A stretch of 35,043 nucleotides of DNA from NCBI RefSeq assembly GCF_913775425.1, contig NZ_CAJYIS010000089.1:1-35043 (forward strand), in the 5' to 3' direction. The notes under the pieces are model-generated. The model saw only the letters and a program-made list of their open reading frames with translations. It had not been told where the DNA came from and did not search any database. This DNA is from an uncultured Enterococcus sp. (GTDB lineage Bacteria > Bacillota > Bacilli > Lactobacillales > Enterococcaceae). The position numbers and the translations under genes are program-made. Numbering within the stretch: position 1 is the stretch's first letter; each line of letters starts with the position of its first letter. Below are positions 10,963 to 21,612 of this stretch, piece by piece.

Positions 10963-12692
10963 TTGCGTAATTCCTCCTCGCTTAATTGTGAGGATGCAAT
11001 ATCGTAATAAATCGAACATGAAGCCAATAATTCTTCATGTGTGCCGATACCTACAACATTTCCTTCATTCAAAACGATGATTTGATCTGCTTGACGAATC
11101 GTTCCCACACGTTGAGCTACGATCAAGACCGTCGCATCTGTTGTGACTGGTCGTAACGCTTCACGTAAGGCCGCATCTGTTTTATAATCTAATGCTGAAA
11201 AACTATCGTCAAAAATATAGATTTCTGGTTGACGAATAACTGCCCGGGCGATCGCCAAACGTTGTTTTTGTCCGCCAGATAGATTCGAGCCACCTTCAGA
11301 AATTTTTGTATCGATCCCTTCAGGTAAACGTGAAACAAATTCGGTGGCCTGCGCGATCTCTAACGCACGATAGATTTCGTCGTCAGTAGCATCTGATTTA
11401 CCGTAACGCAAGTTTTCTGCAATCGTTCCAGTAAACAGTAACGCTTTTTGTGGAATATAGCCGATTTTTTGACGCAAGTAAGCTAAATCATAAGCAGATG
11501 TTTCATAGCCATCAATCAAGACTTTCCCATGGGTCGGATCAAAAAAGCGTGGCAATAATTGAATCAATGTCGATTTTCCACTTCCGGTACTGCCGATAAA
11601 AGCTACTGTTTGTCCTGGATGTGCGTCAAACGATACATCTCTGATCACTGGCGATTCACTGTCTCCTGGATACGCAAACGTCACGCGTTCAAAAGCGATC
11701 TCTCCTTTAGTTGTTGTCTCTTTAATCCCATTTTCAGGACTTTGAATCGTCGGTGTCGCCTGTAGGGCTTCTTCGATTCGGTTAGCAGAAACAGCTGCTC
11801 TAGGATACATCATAAACACGGTCGCAAAGAGCATAAATGAAAATAGTGCATGAAAAATATACTCAATAAATGCGATTAGATTTCCGACTTCTAAATCGCC
11901 CGCATTGATTTGAATACTTCCTTGCCAAATAATCAAGACCATCACCGTATTAAATAAAAAGAAAAACGCTGGTTGCGTGATTGCCATAATCCGAAATAAA
12001 CGCTTAGAACTTTGTGTGTATTCTTGATTGATCGCAGCAAATCGCTTTTCTTCAAAAGGTTCATTGACGAACGCACGGATCACACGCAACCCAGATAGTG
12101 TCTCACGCAGTGTCGCATTGACTTTATCTAAGTTTTTTTGCTGCTTAACAGATAAAGGATCTGAGATCTTCGCAATGATCACAATCCCAACTAATAAAAA
12201 GGGCAATGCTCCAAAAACATACCAGCCCAATGAAGCACTCGTTTTAAAAACAAGTACCAAACTAGAAATAAACATGATCGGTGTAACTAAACCCATTCTT
12301 AACGTACTTTGCAAGAACAACATGATTTGATAGGCATCATTGGTCACTCGCGTAATCAATGAGGATACTCCAAAACGCTCGTATTCATAATGTGAATAGG
12401 TTTGCGTTTTTTGAAACAATTCATTACGAATATCTGCTGTAATATTGGATGTGATTCTTGCTGTCGAGATTCCTAATCCAATATTCATACATACTCCAAC
12501 AATCACAATCCCCAACATCCACCAACCCATTTTCTGGACATACGCAAAATCATTTTGTCGTAAACCGACGTCGATCATTTGCGCAAGTAGTGTGGGTAAT
12601 CCTAATTCGATCAAAATAAACCCAAACGCACAAATGAAGTTCACACCTAACAATCCTTTGTACGCTTTCGTGTAGCGCCACATGACTTTCAC
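10959..12692 (-). CDS. ABC exporter half-transporter (degenerate Walker B/H-loop, canonical LSGGQ)
   Basis: GSTGSGKST, LSGGQKQR, IYIFDDSFSALD (Asp in place of catalytic Glu), VLIVAQRVGTI (Gln in place of H-loop His); overlaps the downstream gene by 4 bp. Confidence 0.93.
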   Translation of the reverse strand: MKVMWRYTKAYKGLLGVNFICAFGFILIELGLPTLLAQMIDVGLRQNDFAYVQKMGWWMLGIVIVGVCMNIGLGISTARITSNITADIRNELFQKTQTYSHYEYERFGVSSLITRVTNDAYQIMLFLQSTLRMGLVTPIMFISSLVLVFKTSASLGWYVFGALPFLLVGIVIIAKISDPLSVKQQKNLDKVNATLRETLSGLRVIRAFVNEPFEEKRFAAINQEYTQSSKRLFRIMAITQPAFFFLFNTVMVLIIWQGSIQINAGDLEVGNLIAFIEYIFHALFSFMLFATVFMMYPRAAVSANRIEEALQATPTIQSPENGIKETTTKGEIAFERVTFAYPGDSESPVIRDVSFDAHPGQTVAFIGSTGSGKSTLIQLLPRFFDPTHGKVLIDGYETSAYDLAYLRQKIGYIPQKALLFTGTIAENLRYGKSDATDDEIYRALEIAQATEFVSRLPEGIDTKISEGGSNLSGGQKQRLAIARAVIRQPEIYIFDDSFSALDYKTDAALREALRPVTTDATVLIVAQRVGTIRQADQIIVLNEGNVVGIGTHEELLASCSIYYDIASSQLSEEELRK

Positions 12693-12807
12693 TACGAATT
12701 CCCTCCTTTATAACAGTTCCTTCTTACTATAGCACAGTCATTTTTGAAAGAAAACTTTGAGCTAGACCAAAGAGTTTAGTTGCTTTCTATACTTATTTTT
12801 CTTTTTA

Positions 12808-13028
12808 TGCTAAAATATGGATACGTATAGGATAAACTTATCCTAGTATCCGGTTGAACGAATTTAGCAAACAATATGAAGGCGAAGACAAGGCTTTCTC
12901 TTGTTTTAGACATCCGTGTTTAAAACAAGTATCGTGTAAATTCTAGGTCCCTTAGACCTTATTTTGTGTTGACTAAATCACGTCCCCAAATTAAACAACT
13001 GCATGACGCAGATAAAGGAGTTCATATT
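12808..13028 (+). promoter_or_regulatory. Promoter and structured 5' leader of rpoY-rnjA
   Basis: Extended -10 TGCTAAAAT (12808-12816); hairpins TAGGATAA/TTATCCTA (12828-12845), CTTGTTTTAGACA-TCCG-TGTTTAAAACAAG (12900-12929), AGGTC/GACCT (about 12944-12958), CTGC/GCAG before the SD AAAGGAG. Confidence 0.65.
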
Positions 13029-13241
13029 ATGATTTATAAAGTTTATTACCAAGAGACAAAAGAAAGAAACCCAAAGAGAGAGCAAACACAAACGCTTTAT
13101 ATCGAAGCAGATTCAGACGTTATCGCACGTCAACTTGTTGAAGAAAATACCCCATACAACATCGAATTCGTACAATTACTAGATGGCAATCATTTAGAAT
13201 ACGAAAAAGAAAACACTGATTTCCAACTTAAGGAGTTTTAA
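13029..13241 (+). CDS. rpoY: RNA polymerase epsilon subunit (DUF1447)
   Basis: [70 protein letters not shown]; directly upstream of RNase J1 as in other Firmicutes. Confidence 0.95.
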   Translation: MIYKVYYQETKERNPKREQTQTLYIEADSDVIARQLVEENTPYNIEFVQLLDGNHLEYEKENTDFQLKEF

Positions 13242-13242
13242 A

Positions 13243-14928
13243 ATGAAAGTCTCACTAAAAAATAATGAGACTGGCGTATTTGGTATCGGTGGACTAGGTG
13301 AGATTGGGAAGAACTGCTATGGGGTTCAATTTCAAGATGAAATTATCATTATCGATGCAGGGATCAAATTTCCAGAAGACGAGCTTCTAGGAATCGATTA
13401 TGTTATTTCGGATTATAGTTATATCGTACAAAATATCCAAAAAGTAAAAGGATTGGTGATCACTCACGGTCATGAAGATCATATCGGTGGAATCCCTTTT
13501 CTATTACGTCAAGCCAATATCCCGATTTATGCTGGGCCACTTGCTTTGGCTTTGATCACCAATAAATTAGACGAACATGGCTTGTTGCGTGATGCAACGT
13601 TACACGAGATCAATGAAGATACTGTGATTCGTTTTAGAAAAACTTCAGTTAGTTTCTTTAGAACGACACATAGTATTCCTGACGCTTTAGGTGTCGTTGT
13701 CAAAACACCTTCTGGAAATATCGTCGCAACAGGTGACTTTAAATTCGATTTTACACCTGTGGGCGAGCCAGCAAACTTGCACAAAATGGCGCGTATCGGT
13801 GAAGAAGGCGTGTTGTGTTTACTTTCAGATAGTACCAATGCTGAGATTCCAACCTTTACAAAATCTGAAAAAACAATCGGTTCTTCGATCATCAAGATTT
13901 TTGAAAAAGTTGAAGGTCGTATTATCTTTGCCAGTTTTGCCTCGAATATCTTTCGCTTGCAACAAGCTGCTGATGCGGCCGTTGCGACAGGCCGTAAAAT
14001 CGCTGTCTTTGGTCGTAGTATGGAAAATGCTATCGTCAATGGGCAACGTTTAGGCTATATCAATGTCCCTAAAGGCACGTTTGTTGATGCACACGAACTC
14101 AATCGTTTACCTGCAAATGAAACGATGATCCTTTGTACCGGATCTCAAGGTGAACCAATGGCTGCACTTAGTCGTATCGCCAATGGTACGCATCGTCAGA
14201 TCCAAATTCATCCAGATGATACGGTCATCTTTTCAAGTTCACCTATTCCTGGAAATACAACAAGTGTGAATCATTTGATCAACTTATTGCTTGAATCAGG
14301 AGCACATGTGATCCATGGAAAGCTAAACAACATCCATACTTCAGGTCACGGTGGTCAAGAAGAGCAAAAATTGATGTTGCGCTTAATGAAACCTAAATTC
14401 TTTATGCCCGTTCATGGAGAATTTAGAATGTTAAAAATCCACACCAAGTTAGCCCAAGCAACTGGTGTCCCAAAAGAAAATTGTTTTATTATGGAAAATG
14501 GCGACATGCTTGCTTTGACGGCAGATAGTGCACGCCTTGCTGGTCACTTTAACGCAAGCGATGTTTATGTCGATGGAAATGGTATCGGAGATATCGGAAA
14601 TGTTGTGTTACGCGATCGCCGCATCCTCTCTGAAGAAGGATTGGTTTTAGCCGTTGCAACTGTCGATATTGCGAAAAAAGAAATTTTAGCTGGACCTGAA
14701 ATTTTATCTCGTGGATTTGTCTATATGCGTGAATCAGGTGAAATGATCAATGAAGGCCAAACGATTTTATTCCGCGCTCTACGTGAAGCGCTACGTCAAG
14801 CTGATTGCACAGAGCATAAATTAAAAGAAGCGATGGCTTCGGCATTACAACCGTTCTTATTTGAACAGACCGAACGTCATCCAATGATCCTAGGGATGAT
14901 TATGACCCCAGACGAATTAAAAGCATAA
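13243..14928 (+). CDS. rnjA: Ribonuclease J1
   Basis: Metallo-beta-lactamase/beta-CASP protein: [14 protein letters not shown]..., [48 protein letters not shown]. Confidence 0.97.
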   Translation: MKVSLKNNETGVFGIGGLGEIGKNCYGVQFQDEIIIIDAGIKFPEDELLGIDYVISDYSYIVQNIQKVKGLVITHGHEDHIGGIPFLLRQANIPIYAGPLALALITNKLDEHGLLRDATLHEINEDTVIRFRKTSVSFFRTTHSIPDALGVVVKTPSGNIVATGDFKFDFTPVGEPANLHKMARIGEEGVLCLLSDSTNAEIPTFTKSEKTIGSSIIKIFEKVEGRIIFASFASNIFRLQQAADAAVATGRKIAVFGRSMENAIVNGQRLGYINVPKGTFVDAHELNRLPANETMILCTGSQGEPMAALSRIANGTHRQIQIHPDDTVIFSSSPIPGNTTSVNHLINLLLESGAHVIHGKLNNIHTSGHGGQEEQKLMLRLMKPKFFMPVHGEFRMLKIHTKLAQATGVPKENCFIMENGDMLALTADSARLAGHFNASDVYVDGNGIGDIGNVVLRDRRILSEEGLVLAVATVDIAKKEILAGPEILSRGFVYMRESGEMINEGQTILFRALREALRQADCTEHKLKEAMASALQPFLFEQTERHPMILGMIMTPDELKA

Positions 14929-14929
14929 T

Positions 14930-14967
14930 TAAAAAAGCTCATTTCAATAATGAAATGAGCTTTTTTG
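14930..14967 (+). terminator. Rho-independent terminator after rnjA
   Basis: AAAAAAGCTCATTTCAATAATGAAATGAGCTTTTTT; symmetrical, may serve both strands. Confidence 0.9.
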
Positions 14968-14977
14968 CTACAATGAT

Positions 14978-15178
14978 CTATGCTTTAGTAACATTTGCTG
15001 CTTGAGGACCACGATCTGATTCTTCAACGTCAAATGTTACAGTTTGACCTTCTTCAAGTGTTTTAAATCCATCGCTTTGGATTGCTGAAAAGTGAACGAA
15101 TACATCGCTACCGTCTTCACGCGTAATAAAACCAAAACCTTTTTCTGCATTAAACCATTTTACTGTACCTTGTTCCAT
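14978..15178 (-). CDS. Cold shock protein
   Basis: [66 protein letters not shown]. Confidence 0.97.
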   Translation of the reverse strand: MEQGTVKWFNAEKGFGFITREDGSDVFVHFSAIQSDGFKTLEEGQTVTFDVEESDRGPQAANVTKA

Positions 15179-15336
15179 GTAAATAACCTCCTCATGCAAA
15201 AGCATAAAATTAGCGTAAATTGCTCGTGTAAGACAGAGGCCTGACAACCCTTGCTTTCATATCTTGTGCAAACAAATTACACCTAGTATATTACACGTGT
15301 ATTCGTTTTTTTGCAATAGGATTTCAATGATTCGCA

Positions 15337-15999
15337 CTAAATGATCCCTTCTTCTTTCAAACTAAAATACGTATGATCTCCAATAATAATATGATCTAAA
15401 AGTTCGATTCCCATCAATACCCCACATTTTTTCATACGCTTTGTAAATTCATCATCTTGCGTTGAAGGATGTGGATCCCCACTTGGATGATTATGTGCTA
15501 ATAAGATACGTGCAGCACTATGACGGACAGCACCTTTAAAAATTTCTCGCGGATGTGCAATCGACTGATTCAACGAACCGATAAAGATCGTTTCTTTGGC
15601 AATCACTTCATTTTTTGTCGTCAAATAAAGACAAACTAAGTGTTCTTGTCGTAGATCTCGCATTTCTTCGATCAATGCTGTAGCAATCGCATAACTTGAT
15701 GTGATCTTTCCAAACGTGACTTGTGCAGTTTGGTGTATCCGTCTGCCCAATTCGATGATTGCTTTTAATTCGATAGCACGAACAGCACCGATTCCTTTAA
15801 CCGACTGTAATTCAGATAATGTAGCATTACGTAAAGCATACATGGTGGGAAATCGTTCGATTAATGCCGTGACGATTTCGTCGACTGAAGCTTGTTTGTT
15901 CCCACTTCTAAAAATAATCGCGAATAATTCTGCATTGGTCAACTGGACTTCCCCACATAAGACTAATCGTTCACGCGGGAGCATATGGAGTACTTGTTC
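15337..15999 (-). CDS. radC: RadC/JAB-domain (DUF2466) protein
   Basis: MEQVLHMLPRERLVLCGEVQLTNAELFAIIFRSGN..., HxH-Sx7-D type motif LLAHNHPSGDPHPSTQDDEFT. Confidence 0.93.
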   Translation of the reverse strand, partial: EQVLHMLPRERLVLCGEVQLTNAELFAIIFRSGNKQASVDEIVTALIERFPTMYALRNATLSELQSVKGIGAVRAIELKAIIELGRRIHQTAQVTFGKITSSYAIATALIEEMRDLRQEHLVCLYLTTKNEVIAKETIFIGSLNQSIAHPREIFKGAVRHSAARILLAHNHPSGDPHPSTQDDEFTKRMKKCGVLMGIELLDHIIIGDHTYFSLKEEGII

Positions 16000-16030
16000 C
16001 ATTTTTTTCACCTCTTTACTGATAAATACG

Positions 16031-16058
16031 CAAAAAACCACAGAATCAATCTGTGGTG
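16031..16058 (-). terminator. Terminator after the HAD hydrolase gene
   Basis: CCACAGA-ATCAA-TCTGTGG with T-run on the minus strand (GGTTTTTTG). Confidence 0.8.
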
Positions 16059-16062
16059 TACG

Positions 16063-16731
16063 TTAAATCAGGTGATGTTCAGCTAAATATTCTGGAACAT
16101 CTAATAGACTCGCCAAAACAGCTTCCATTTGCATCTCCACAGTAGGTGGCAAGAGATCTGGAATCATAATGACAGCCATCTGTGCTTGGTTGGCTGCTAA
16201 GATCCCATTATGGGAATCTTCTAATACCAACATCTCACTGACATCTGTTTGAAAATACTCTTTTGCAGCTAAAAATAATGCCGGATCAGGTTTTGCTTGT
16301 GCGACATCGTCTGCCGTAAAAATTGCATCAAAACGTTCCAGTATTCCTTGTTTTTGCAACAGCTTTTCGACCAATCCCCGTGTATTGCTGGATGCAACAC
16401 ACGTTTTGATTTTTCGATCATGGCAAAAGTCTAACAATTCGATTACCCCTGCTTTTAATTTCCCATCGCCTTGTTCAAACATCTCTAAACAACAGTCATA
16501 ACTTTCCGTGATGAAACGTTCTACTAATTCTTTTCCATGTAATTCATCGTATTGTTCATGGTACCAACGATACAAATCCTCATCAGACATGCCTAAGCCA
16601 TTTAGATAAGTTTCTTTCGTATAGTCAAATTGATACTGATCCGCGATTTTTTGACTACCTGCATAATAGACTTGCTCCGAATCGATCAATAGACCATCCA
16701 TATCAAAAATAATTACTTTCAATTTAGTCAT
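16063..16731 (-). CDS. HAD superfamily hydrolase (beta-phosphoglucomutase/phosphatase-like)
   Basis: VIIFDMDGLLIDSEQVYY..., TCVASSNTRGLVEKLL, KPDPALFLAAKEYF, VLEDSHNGILAANQAQM. Confidence 0.93.
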   Translation of the reverse strand: MTKLKVIIFDMDGLLIDSEQVYYAGSQKIADQYQFDYTKETYLNGLGMSDEDLYRWYHEQYDELHGKELVERFITESYDCCLEMFEQGDGKLKAGVIELLDFCHDRKIKTCVASSNTRGLVEKLLQKQGILERFDAIFTADDVAQAKPDPALFLAAKEYFQTDVSEMLVLEDSHNGILAANQAQMAVIMIPDLLPPTVEMQMEAVLASLLDVPEYLAEHHLI

Positions 16732-18046
16732 GCTCTTCCTCCATCAAGGTTAGAATAAATGCCCGAACTTCAGCCACAAAATAAAGCGATCCTGTGATCA
16801 ATAACAAATCATCTTCTTGCATTTTTTCTAATAATTCACCTAATCCAACTTGCCATAGCGAAACCAAAGACAAGCGTTTTGGTGCGCGATCACATAGGCT
16901 CTCTTTTAAAGTCAAGGCTTTTGGAAAGTCAAATGTCGTCAATAAAATTTCACTATTTGGAATCTCCAACAATTGATCAATCATGGCATCGACTGGTTTC
17001 GTTTCTAAAGCAGAAAATAGGACATAGATTTTATGTGCCGGAAATTCTTTTTGACTGTTTTCAACTAGCCGAGCCATAGCATGTTCATTATGTGCGCCAT
17101 CCACAACAATCAGCGGTTGTGTACTTAATCGCTCCATTCTAGCTGGCCAATAAGCGTTTTTTAAACCTCGGCGAATCTCTTTTTCACGAGGGTTTAACTT
17201 CATTTGTTGACAATACGTTAAAAAGGCAGCTAACGCAACACTCGCATTTTCAATTTGGTGTCGGCCCATTAATGGAATGTAGAGCTCTTTCATTCGCCCC
17301 TGTTCATACTCAAACGTCCACCATTCCCCCCATTGACGATCAGCGTGTTCATATACGGGGGTAAATTCTTCACCATAACAACTCAGTGGTGCTTTTTTTT
17401 CAGTGGCTATTTGTTTTAAAACAGACAAAGCCGGTTCGACTACATTGCCAATAATAACTGGAACATTTGATTTTATGATTCCACCTTTTTGATAGGCGAT
17501 CTCTTCAAGCGTATTGCCTAGAATGTCCATATGATCCATCCCGATCGTAGTGATGACACTAACACGCGGCGTGATGACATTTGTGGAATCGTACAATCCA
17601 CCTAACCCAACTTCAATCACAGCTACATCTACTTGTTGCTTGGCAAAATATAAGAACGCACATGCTGTCAAAATTTCGAATTCTGTGATCCCTTCTAAAG
17701 CTGGATCTTGATCGAGCGTGTCAACGATTGGCACGATTTGGTTAATAAGCTCAAGCAAATCCTTGTCTGAGATAAATGTTTGATTGATCTGGATACGTTC
17801 ATGGAATCGCTCGATATAAGGAGAGGTAAATGTTCCGACATCGAGGCCTTGTTCTGCCAATAATGCACGTAAAAAACTGACTGTTGAGCCTTTTCCATTC
17901 GTTCCAGCAACATGGATCGTTGGAAAGGTTTCTTGTGGTTGTCCGCACAATAAAAGCAAGCGCTCGATACGACTTAATCCTGGTCTGGTTCCAAATTTCT
18001 TACGGCTATGAATCCATTCAATAGCATCTTCTACTGTTGTATACAT
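16724..18046 (-). CDS. folC: Folylpolyglutamate synthase / dihydrofolate synthase
   Basis: MYTTVEDAIEWIHSRKKFGTRPGLSRIERLLLLCGQPQETFPTIHVAGTNGKGSTVSFLRALL; Mur-ligase-type motifs. Confidence 0.95.
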   Translation of the reverse strand: MYTTVEDAIEWIHSRKKFGTRPGLSRIERLLLLCGQPQETFPTIHVAGTNGKGSTVSFLRALLAEQGLDVGTFTSPYIERFHERIQINQTFISDKDLLELINQIVPIVDTLDQDPALEGITEFEILTACAFLYFAKQQVDVAVIEVGLGGLYDSTNVITPRVSVITTIGMDHMDILGNTLEEIAYQKGGIIKSNVPVIIGNVVEPALSVLKQIATEKKAPLSCYGEEFTPVYEHADRQWGEWWTFEYEQGRMKELYIPLMGRHQIENASVALAAFLTYCQQMKLNPREKEIRRGLKNAYWPARMERLSTQPLIVVDGAHNEHAMARLVENSQKEFPAHKIYVLFSALETKPVDAMIDQLLEIPNSEILLTTFDFPKALTLKESLCDRAPKRLSLVSLWQVGLGELLEKMQEDDLLLITGSLYFVAEVRAFILTLMEEEHD

Positions 18047-18071
18047 GATTGTGCCCTCCATCAGTGATAAA

Positions 18072-18107
18072 GCAAAAAGATGACAGAGCAAGTGCTGTCA
18101 TCTTTTA
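18072..18107 (-). terminator. Terminator after valS
   Basis: AAAAGATGACAG-AGCAAGTG-CTGTCATCTTTT. Confidence 0.85.
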
Positions 18108-18120
18108 AACTTTCAAAGAA

Positions 18121-20760
18121 TTATAAACTGCGTAATTGTGCGATACGATCTGTTACAGCTTGTTGTTTTTCTAAGTAGTCGATCTCTTTGGCTTTTTCTT
18201 GAGCAACGACTGCCTCTGGTGCACTTGAGACAAAACGTTCATTAGCTAGTTTACCTTGGACGCGTTTTACTTCTTTTTGCCATTTGTCTAGCTCTTTTTC
18301 CAAACGCGCGATTTCTTCTTCGACATTGATTAATCCAGCTAATGGCAAGTAAATCGTAGCCCCTGTCAATACAGCTGACATCGCAAGTTCTGGTGCATCT
18401 AGTGTACTTGAGATGATCAGTTCTTCTGGATTACAGAACCGTTCAATATAGTTTTTATTTGTTGTTAAGAACGTGTTGATCTCTTCATCAGACGTTTGGA
18501 TCAGTAACGTAATCGGTTTAGATAATGGTGTATTCACTTCAGCACGAATGTTGCGGACTGAACGAATCAACTCACTTAGTACTTCCATTCCTTTAACTGC
18601 CTGAGGATCATCAAAAGCGGAATTTTCAATCGGATAAGCAGCCACAACCAAAGAAGTTCCTTCATGCGGTAGTTTTGACCAGATTTCTTCTGTAACAAAC
18701 GGCATGATTGGATGCAATAAGCGTAAGATTTGATCTAGTGTATAAACCAAAACAGCTTGGTTCATCGCTTTTGCTTGCTCATCTTCCCCGTAAAGCGTCT
18801 CTTTACTCATTTCGATATACCAATCACAAAAATCATCCCAGATGAAATTATACAATTGACGACCAGCTTCACCAAATTCAAAGCGATCAAATAATTCCGT
18901 GACTTTCCCAATCGTTTCATTCAACCGAGATAAGATCCAGCGATCGGCTACTGATTTTTCGCCTTCGATCGATAGATCTGCTAGCGTTTTGCCTTCTGAA
19001 TTCATCAAGACAAAACGTGAAGCATTCCAAATCTTATTGATAAAGTTCCAAGCTGCATCCATTTTTTCATAACTAAAACGAACATCTTGTCCTGGCGCTG
19101 AACCATTCGACAAGAACCAACGCAATGCATCGGCACCATATTTTTCAATGACTTCCATTGGATCGATCCCATTGCCGAGTGATTTACTCATTTTACGTCC
19201 TTGTTCATCACGGATCAATCCATGGATCAACACATTATTAAATGGACGTTCATTCGTAAATTCTAAACTTTGGAAAATCATTCGACTCACCCAGAAGAAA
19301 ATAATGTCGTAACCAGTCACTAAAGTATTCGTCGGGAAGTAACGTTTAAAATCTTCCGCATTTTCATCTGGCCAACCCATTGTTGAAAATGGCCATAAAG
19401 CAGAACTAAACCAAGTATCAAGTACATCGTTGTCTTGGTGCCAATTTTCAACATCTTCTGGTGCTTGCATCCCGACATAGATTTCGCCGGTTTCATTATG
19501 ATACCAAGCAGGGATACGGTGGCCCCACCATAATTGACGTGAGATCACCCAATCGTGGACATTTTCCATCCAACGTAGGAATGTTTGATTAAAGCGTGGC
19601 GGGAAAAATTCGACTGCATCTTCTGTTGTTTGATTCTCCATCGCACGTTTGGCTAAAGGTTCCATTTTCACAAACCATTGAGTGGATAAACGAGGCTCAA
19701 CAACAACACCAGTACGTTCAGAGTGACCGACACTGTGCATCATTTTTTCAATGCGAACTAAACGACCGGCTGCTTCTAGATCTTTCACGATCTGTTTACG
19801 TGCAGCAAAACGATCCATTCCAGCGTATTTTCCTGCTAATTCGTTCATCGTAGCATCATCATTCATCACATTTACACGTGGTAAATCATGACGGTTGCCG
19901 ACCTCAAAGTCATTTGGATCGTGGGCCGGTGTAATTTTAACAACTCCTGTTCCAAATTCCATATCGACGTATTCATCGGCAATAATCGGGATTTCCTTAT
20001 TGATCAAAGGCAATACAACATGCTTGCCGATTAATGCTTGATAGCGTTCATCTTCAGGATGTACGGCAATCGCTGTATCTCCAAGTAGCGTTTCAGGACG
20101 AGTCGTCGCAATCTCCACTTGCCCAGAACCATCAGCTAACACGTAGCTCATATGATAAAAGGCACCTTCAATATCTTTGTGGATCACTTCGATATCGGAT
20201 AACGCTGTCCGCGCTTGTGGGTCCCAGTTGATGATATATTCTCCACGATAAATCAATTCTTTTTCGTAAAGTTTCACAAATACTTTACGCACAGCATCAG
20301 ATAATCCATCATCTAAAGTAAATCGTTCACGACTGTAGTCTAGTGAAAGGCCTAGTTTTGCCCATTGTTCACGAATATGACCAGCATATTCTTCTTTCCA
20401 TTCCCATACTTGATCTACAAATTTTTCACGGCCAAGATCATAACGCGAAATCCCTTGTTCACGTAACTTTTCTTCTACCTTTGCTTGTGTCGCGATCCCT
20501 GCATGATCCATACCTGGTAGCCATAACGTATCGAATCCTTGCATCCGCTTTTGTCTGATAATCATGTCTTGTAGTGTCGTATCCCAAGCATGACCTAAAT
20601 GTAATTTTCCTGTTACGTTTGGTGGCGGGATTACGATCGAGTAAGGTTTCGCCTTTTTATCCCCGCTTGGTTTAAATAGATCTTGTTCAAGCCAAGATGC
20701 ATAGCGGCCACGTTCGACATCTTGTGGTTGATACTTGCTTGATAATTGATTGTCTGTCAT
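18121..20760 (-). CDS. valS: Valyl-tRNA synthetase
   Basis: [61 protein letters not shown]-terminal coiled coil. Confidence 0.98.
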   Translation of the reverse strand: MTDNQLSSKYQPQDVERGRYASWLEQDLFKPSGDKKAKPYSIVIPPPNVTGKLHLGHAWDTTLQDMIIRQKRMQGFDTLWLPGMDHAGIATQAKVEEKLREQGISRYDLGREKFVDQVWEWKEEYAGHIREQWAKLGLSLDYSRERFTLDDGLSDAVRKVFVKLYEKELIYRGEYIINWDPQARTALSDIEVIHKDIEGAFYHMSYVLADGSGQVEIATTRPETLLGDTAIAVHPEDERYQALIGKHVVLPLINKEIPIIADEYVDMEFGTGVVKITPAHDPNDFEVGNRHDLPRVNVMNDDATMNELAGKYAGMDRFAARKQIVKDLEAAGRLVRIEKMMHSVGHSERTGVVVEPRLSTQWFVKMEPLAKRAMENQTTEDAVEFFPPRFNQTFLRWMENVHDWVISRQLWWGHRIPAWYHNETGEIYVGMQAPEDVENWHQDNDVLDTWFSSALWPFSTMGWPDENAEDFKRYFPTNTLVTGYDIIFFWVSRMIFQSLEFTNERPFNNVLIHGLIRDEQGRKMSKSLGNGIDPMEVIEKYGADALRWFLSNGSAPGQDVRFSYEKMDAAWNFINKIWNASRFVLMNSEGKTLADLSIEGEKSVADRWILSRLNETIGKVTELFDRFEFGEAGRQLYNFIWDDFCDWYIEMSKETLYGEDEQAKAMNQAVLVYTLDQILRLLHPIMPFVTEEIWSKLPHEGTSLVVAAYPIENSAFDDPQAVKGMEVLSELIRSVRNIRAEVNTPLSKPITLLIQTSDEEINTFLTTNKNYIERFCNPEELIISSTLDAPELAMSAVLTGATIYLPLAGLINVEEEIARLEKELDKWQKEVKRVQGKLANERFVSSAPEAVVAQEKAKEIDYLEKQQAVTDRIAQLRSL

Positions 20761-20784
20761 ATTGTTCCTCCTTATTTTTCCATA

Positions 20785-21035
20785 AAAAAAAGTCCTAATG
20801 TGCTTGACACATTAGGACGTAAATTACGCGGTACCACCTAAATTGCAGAGATTTCTGCCACTTTCATGACGTGTAATAACGGACACGACCCGATATTTCT
20901 TACTCTAACTTCAGAAATACAACTCACAAGCTACCTTCTGTTAAGCGTGACAAAAACCTCTCAGCCTTAGGGTTTTCTTTCTATAGACACTGGCTTTAAC
21001 ATACTCCTCTTGTTCCTCGTTTGACTACATTTTAC
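20785..21035 (-). promoter_or_regulatory. T-box riboswitch (valS leader, GUC specifier)
   Basis: Minus strand contains T-box core AGGTGGTACCGCG (+ strand cgcggtaccacct at about 20828-20840), terminator GTCCTAATGTGTCAAGCACATTAGGAC-TTTTTTTT, and Stem I with GTC-AC-GCTTAAC (GTC at 20951-20949), a valine codon in the specifier position. Confidence 0.93.
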
Positions 21036-21053
21036 ACAGTCGTTTCTCAAAAG

Positions 21054-21548
21054 TCAATCACGTAAAGCCTTTGCAACAGATAATGCTTGTTCATAATCTG
21101 GTTCATTACTCATTTCCGAAACGATTTCACGATGACGAATAATGCCATCTTGATCCAAAACAAAAATAGCACGAGCATATAACCCTAATGAGGGCATCAA
21201 AAGATGATATCCTTCATTGAATGTTTTTTCTGGATCATGCAACATCGTCATCTCTACACCTTCTTGGCCACACCAAGTAGCTTGTTCCTCTTTTGTATTG
21301 ATAGAAATCGTCAAAAAGTGAACATGATCTAGACGACTCGCTTCTTCATTAAAACGTTTAGTTTGTAAAGCACACACACGGGTATTTATATCGGGAATCA
21401 CGCTAATAATCACAGGTTGTCCTGCTAGTGTTGACAAGCTAACTACTTGGTCATTTGCATCATATAATTGAAATTCTGGGGCTTTTTCGTTTACTTCTGG
21501 TTGTCTACCAGGTACTTCGACTGTTTCCCCTTTTCGTGTAATAAACAT
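21054..21548 (-). CDS. tpx: Thiol peroxidase
   Basis: MFITRKGETVEVPGRQPEVNEKAPEFQLYDANDQVVSLSTLAGQPVIISVIPDINTRVCALQTKRFNEEAS; peroxidatic Cys in the Tpx-type T-x-V-C motif. Confidence 0.93.
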   Translation of the reverse strand: MFITRKGETVEVPGRQPEVNEKAPEFQLYDANDQVVSLSTLAGQPVIISVIPDINTRVCALQTKRFNEEASRLDHVHFLTISINTKEEQATWCGQEGVEMTMLHDPEKTFNEGYHLLMPSLGLYARAIFVLDQDGIIRHREIVSEMSNEPDYEQALSVAKALRD

Positions 21549-21612
21549 TGATTCCACTCCTTTTATCTTTGACTACATATTCAGTATACGGTAGATAAAG
21601 ATAAAAAAACAA

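Noticed and set aside
13527-14039. 170-aa minus-strand ORF antisense to rnjA
   Set aside because: Lies wholly inside the clear RNase J1 coding frame, has no convincing RBS or recognisable domain; typical shadow ORF.
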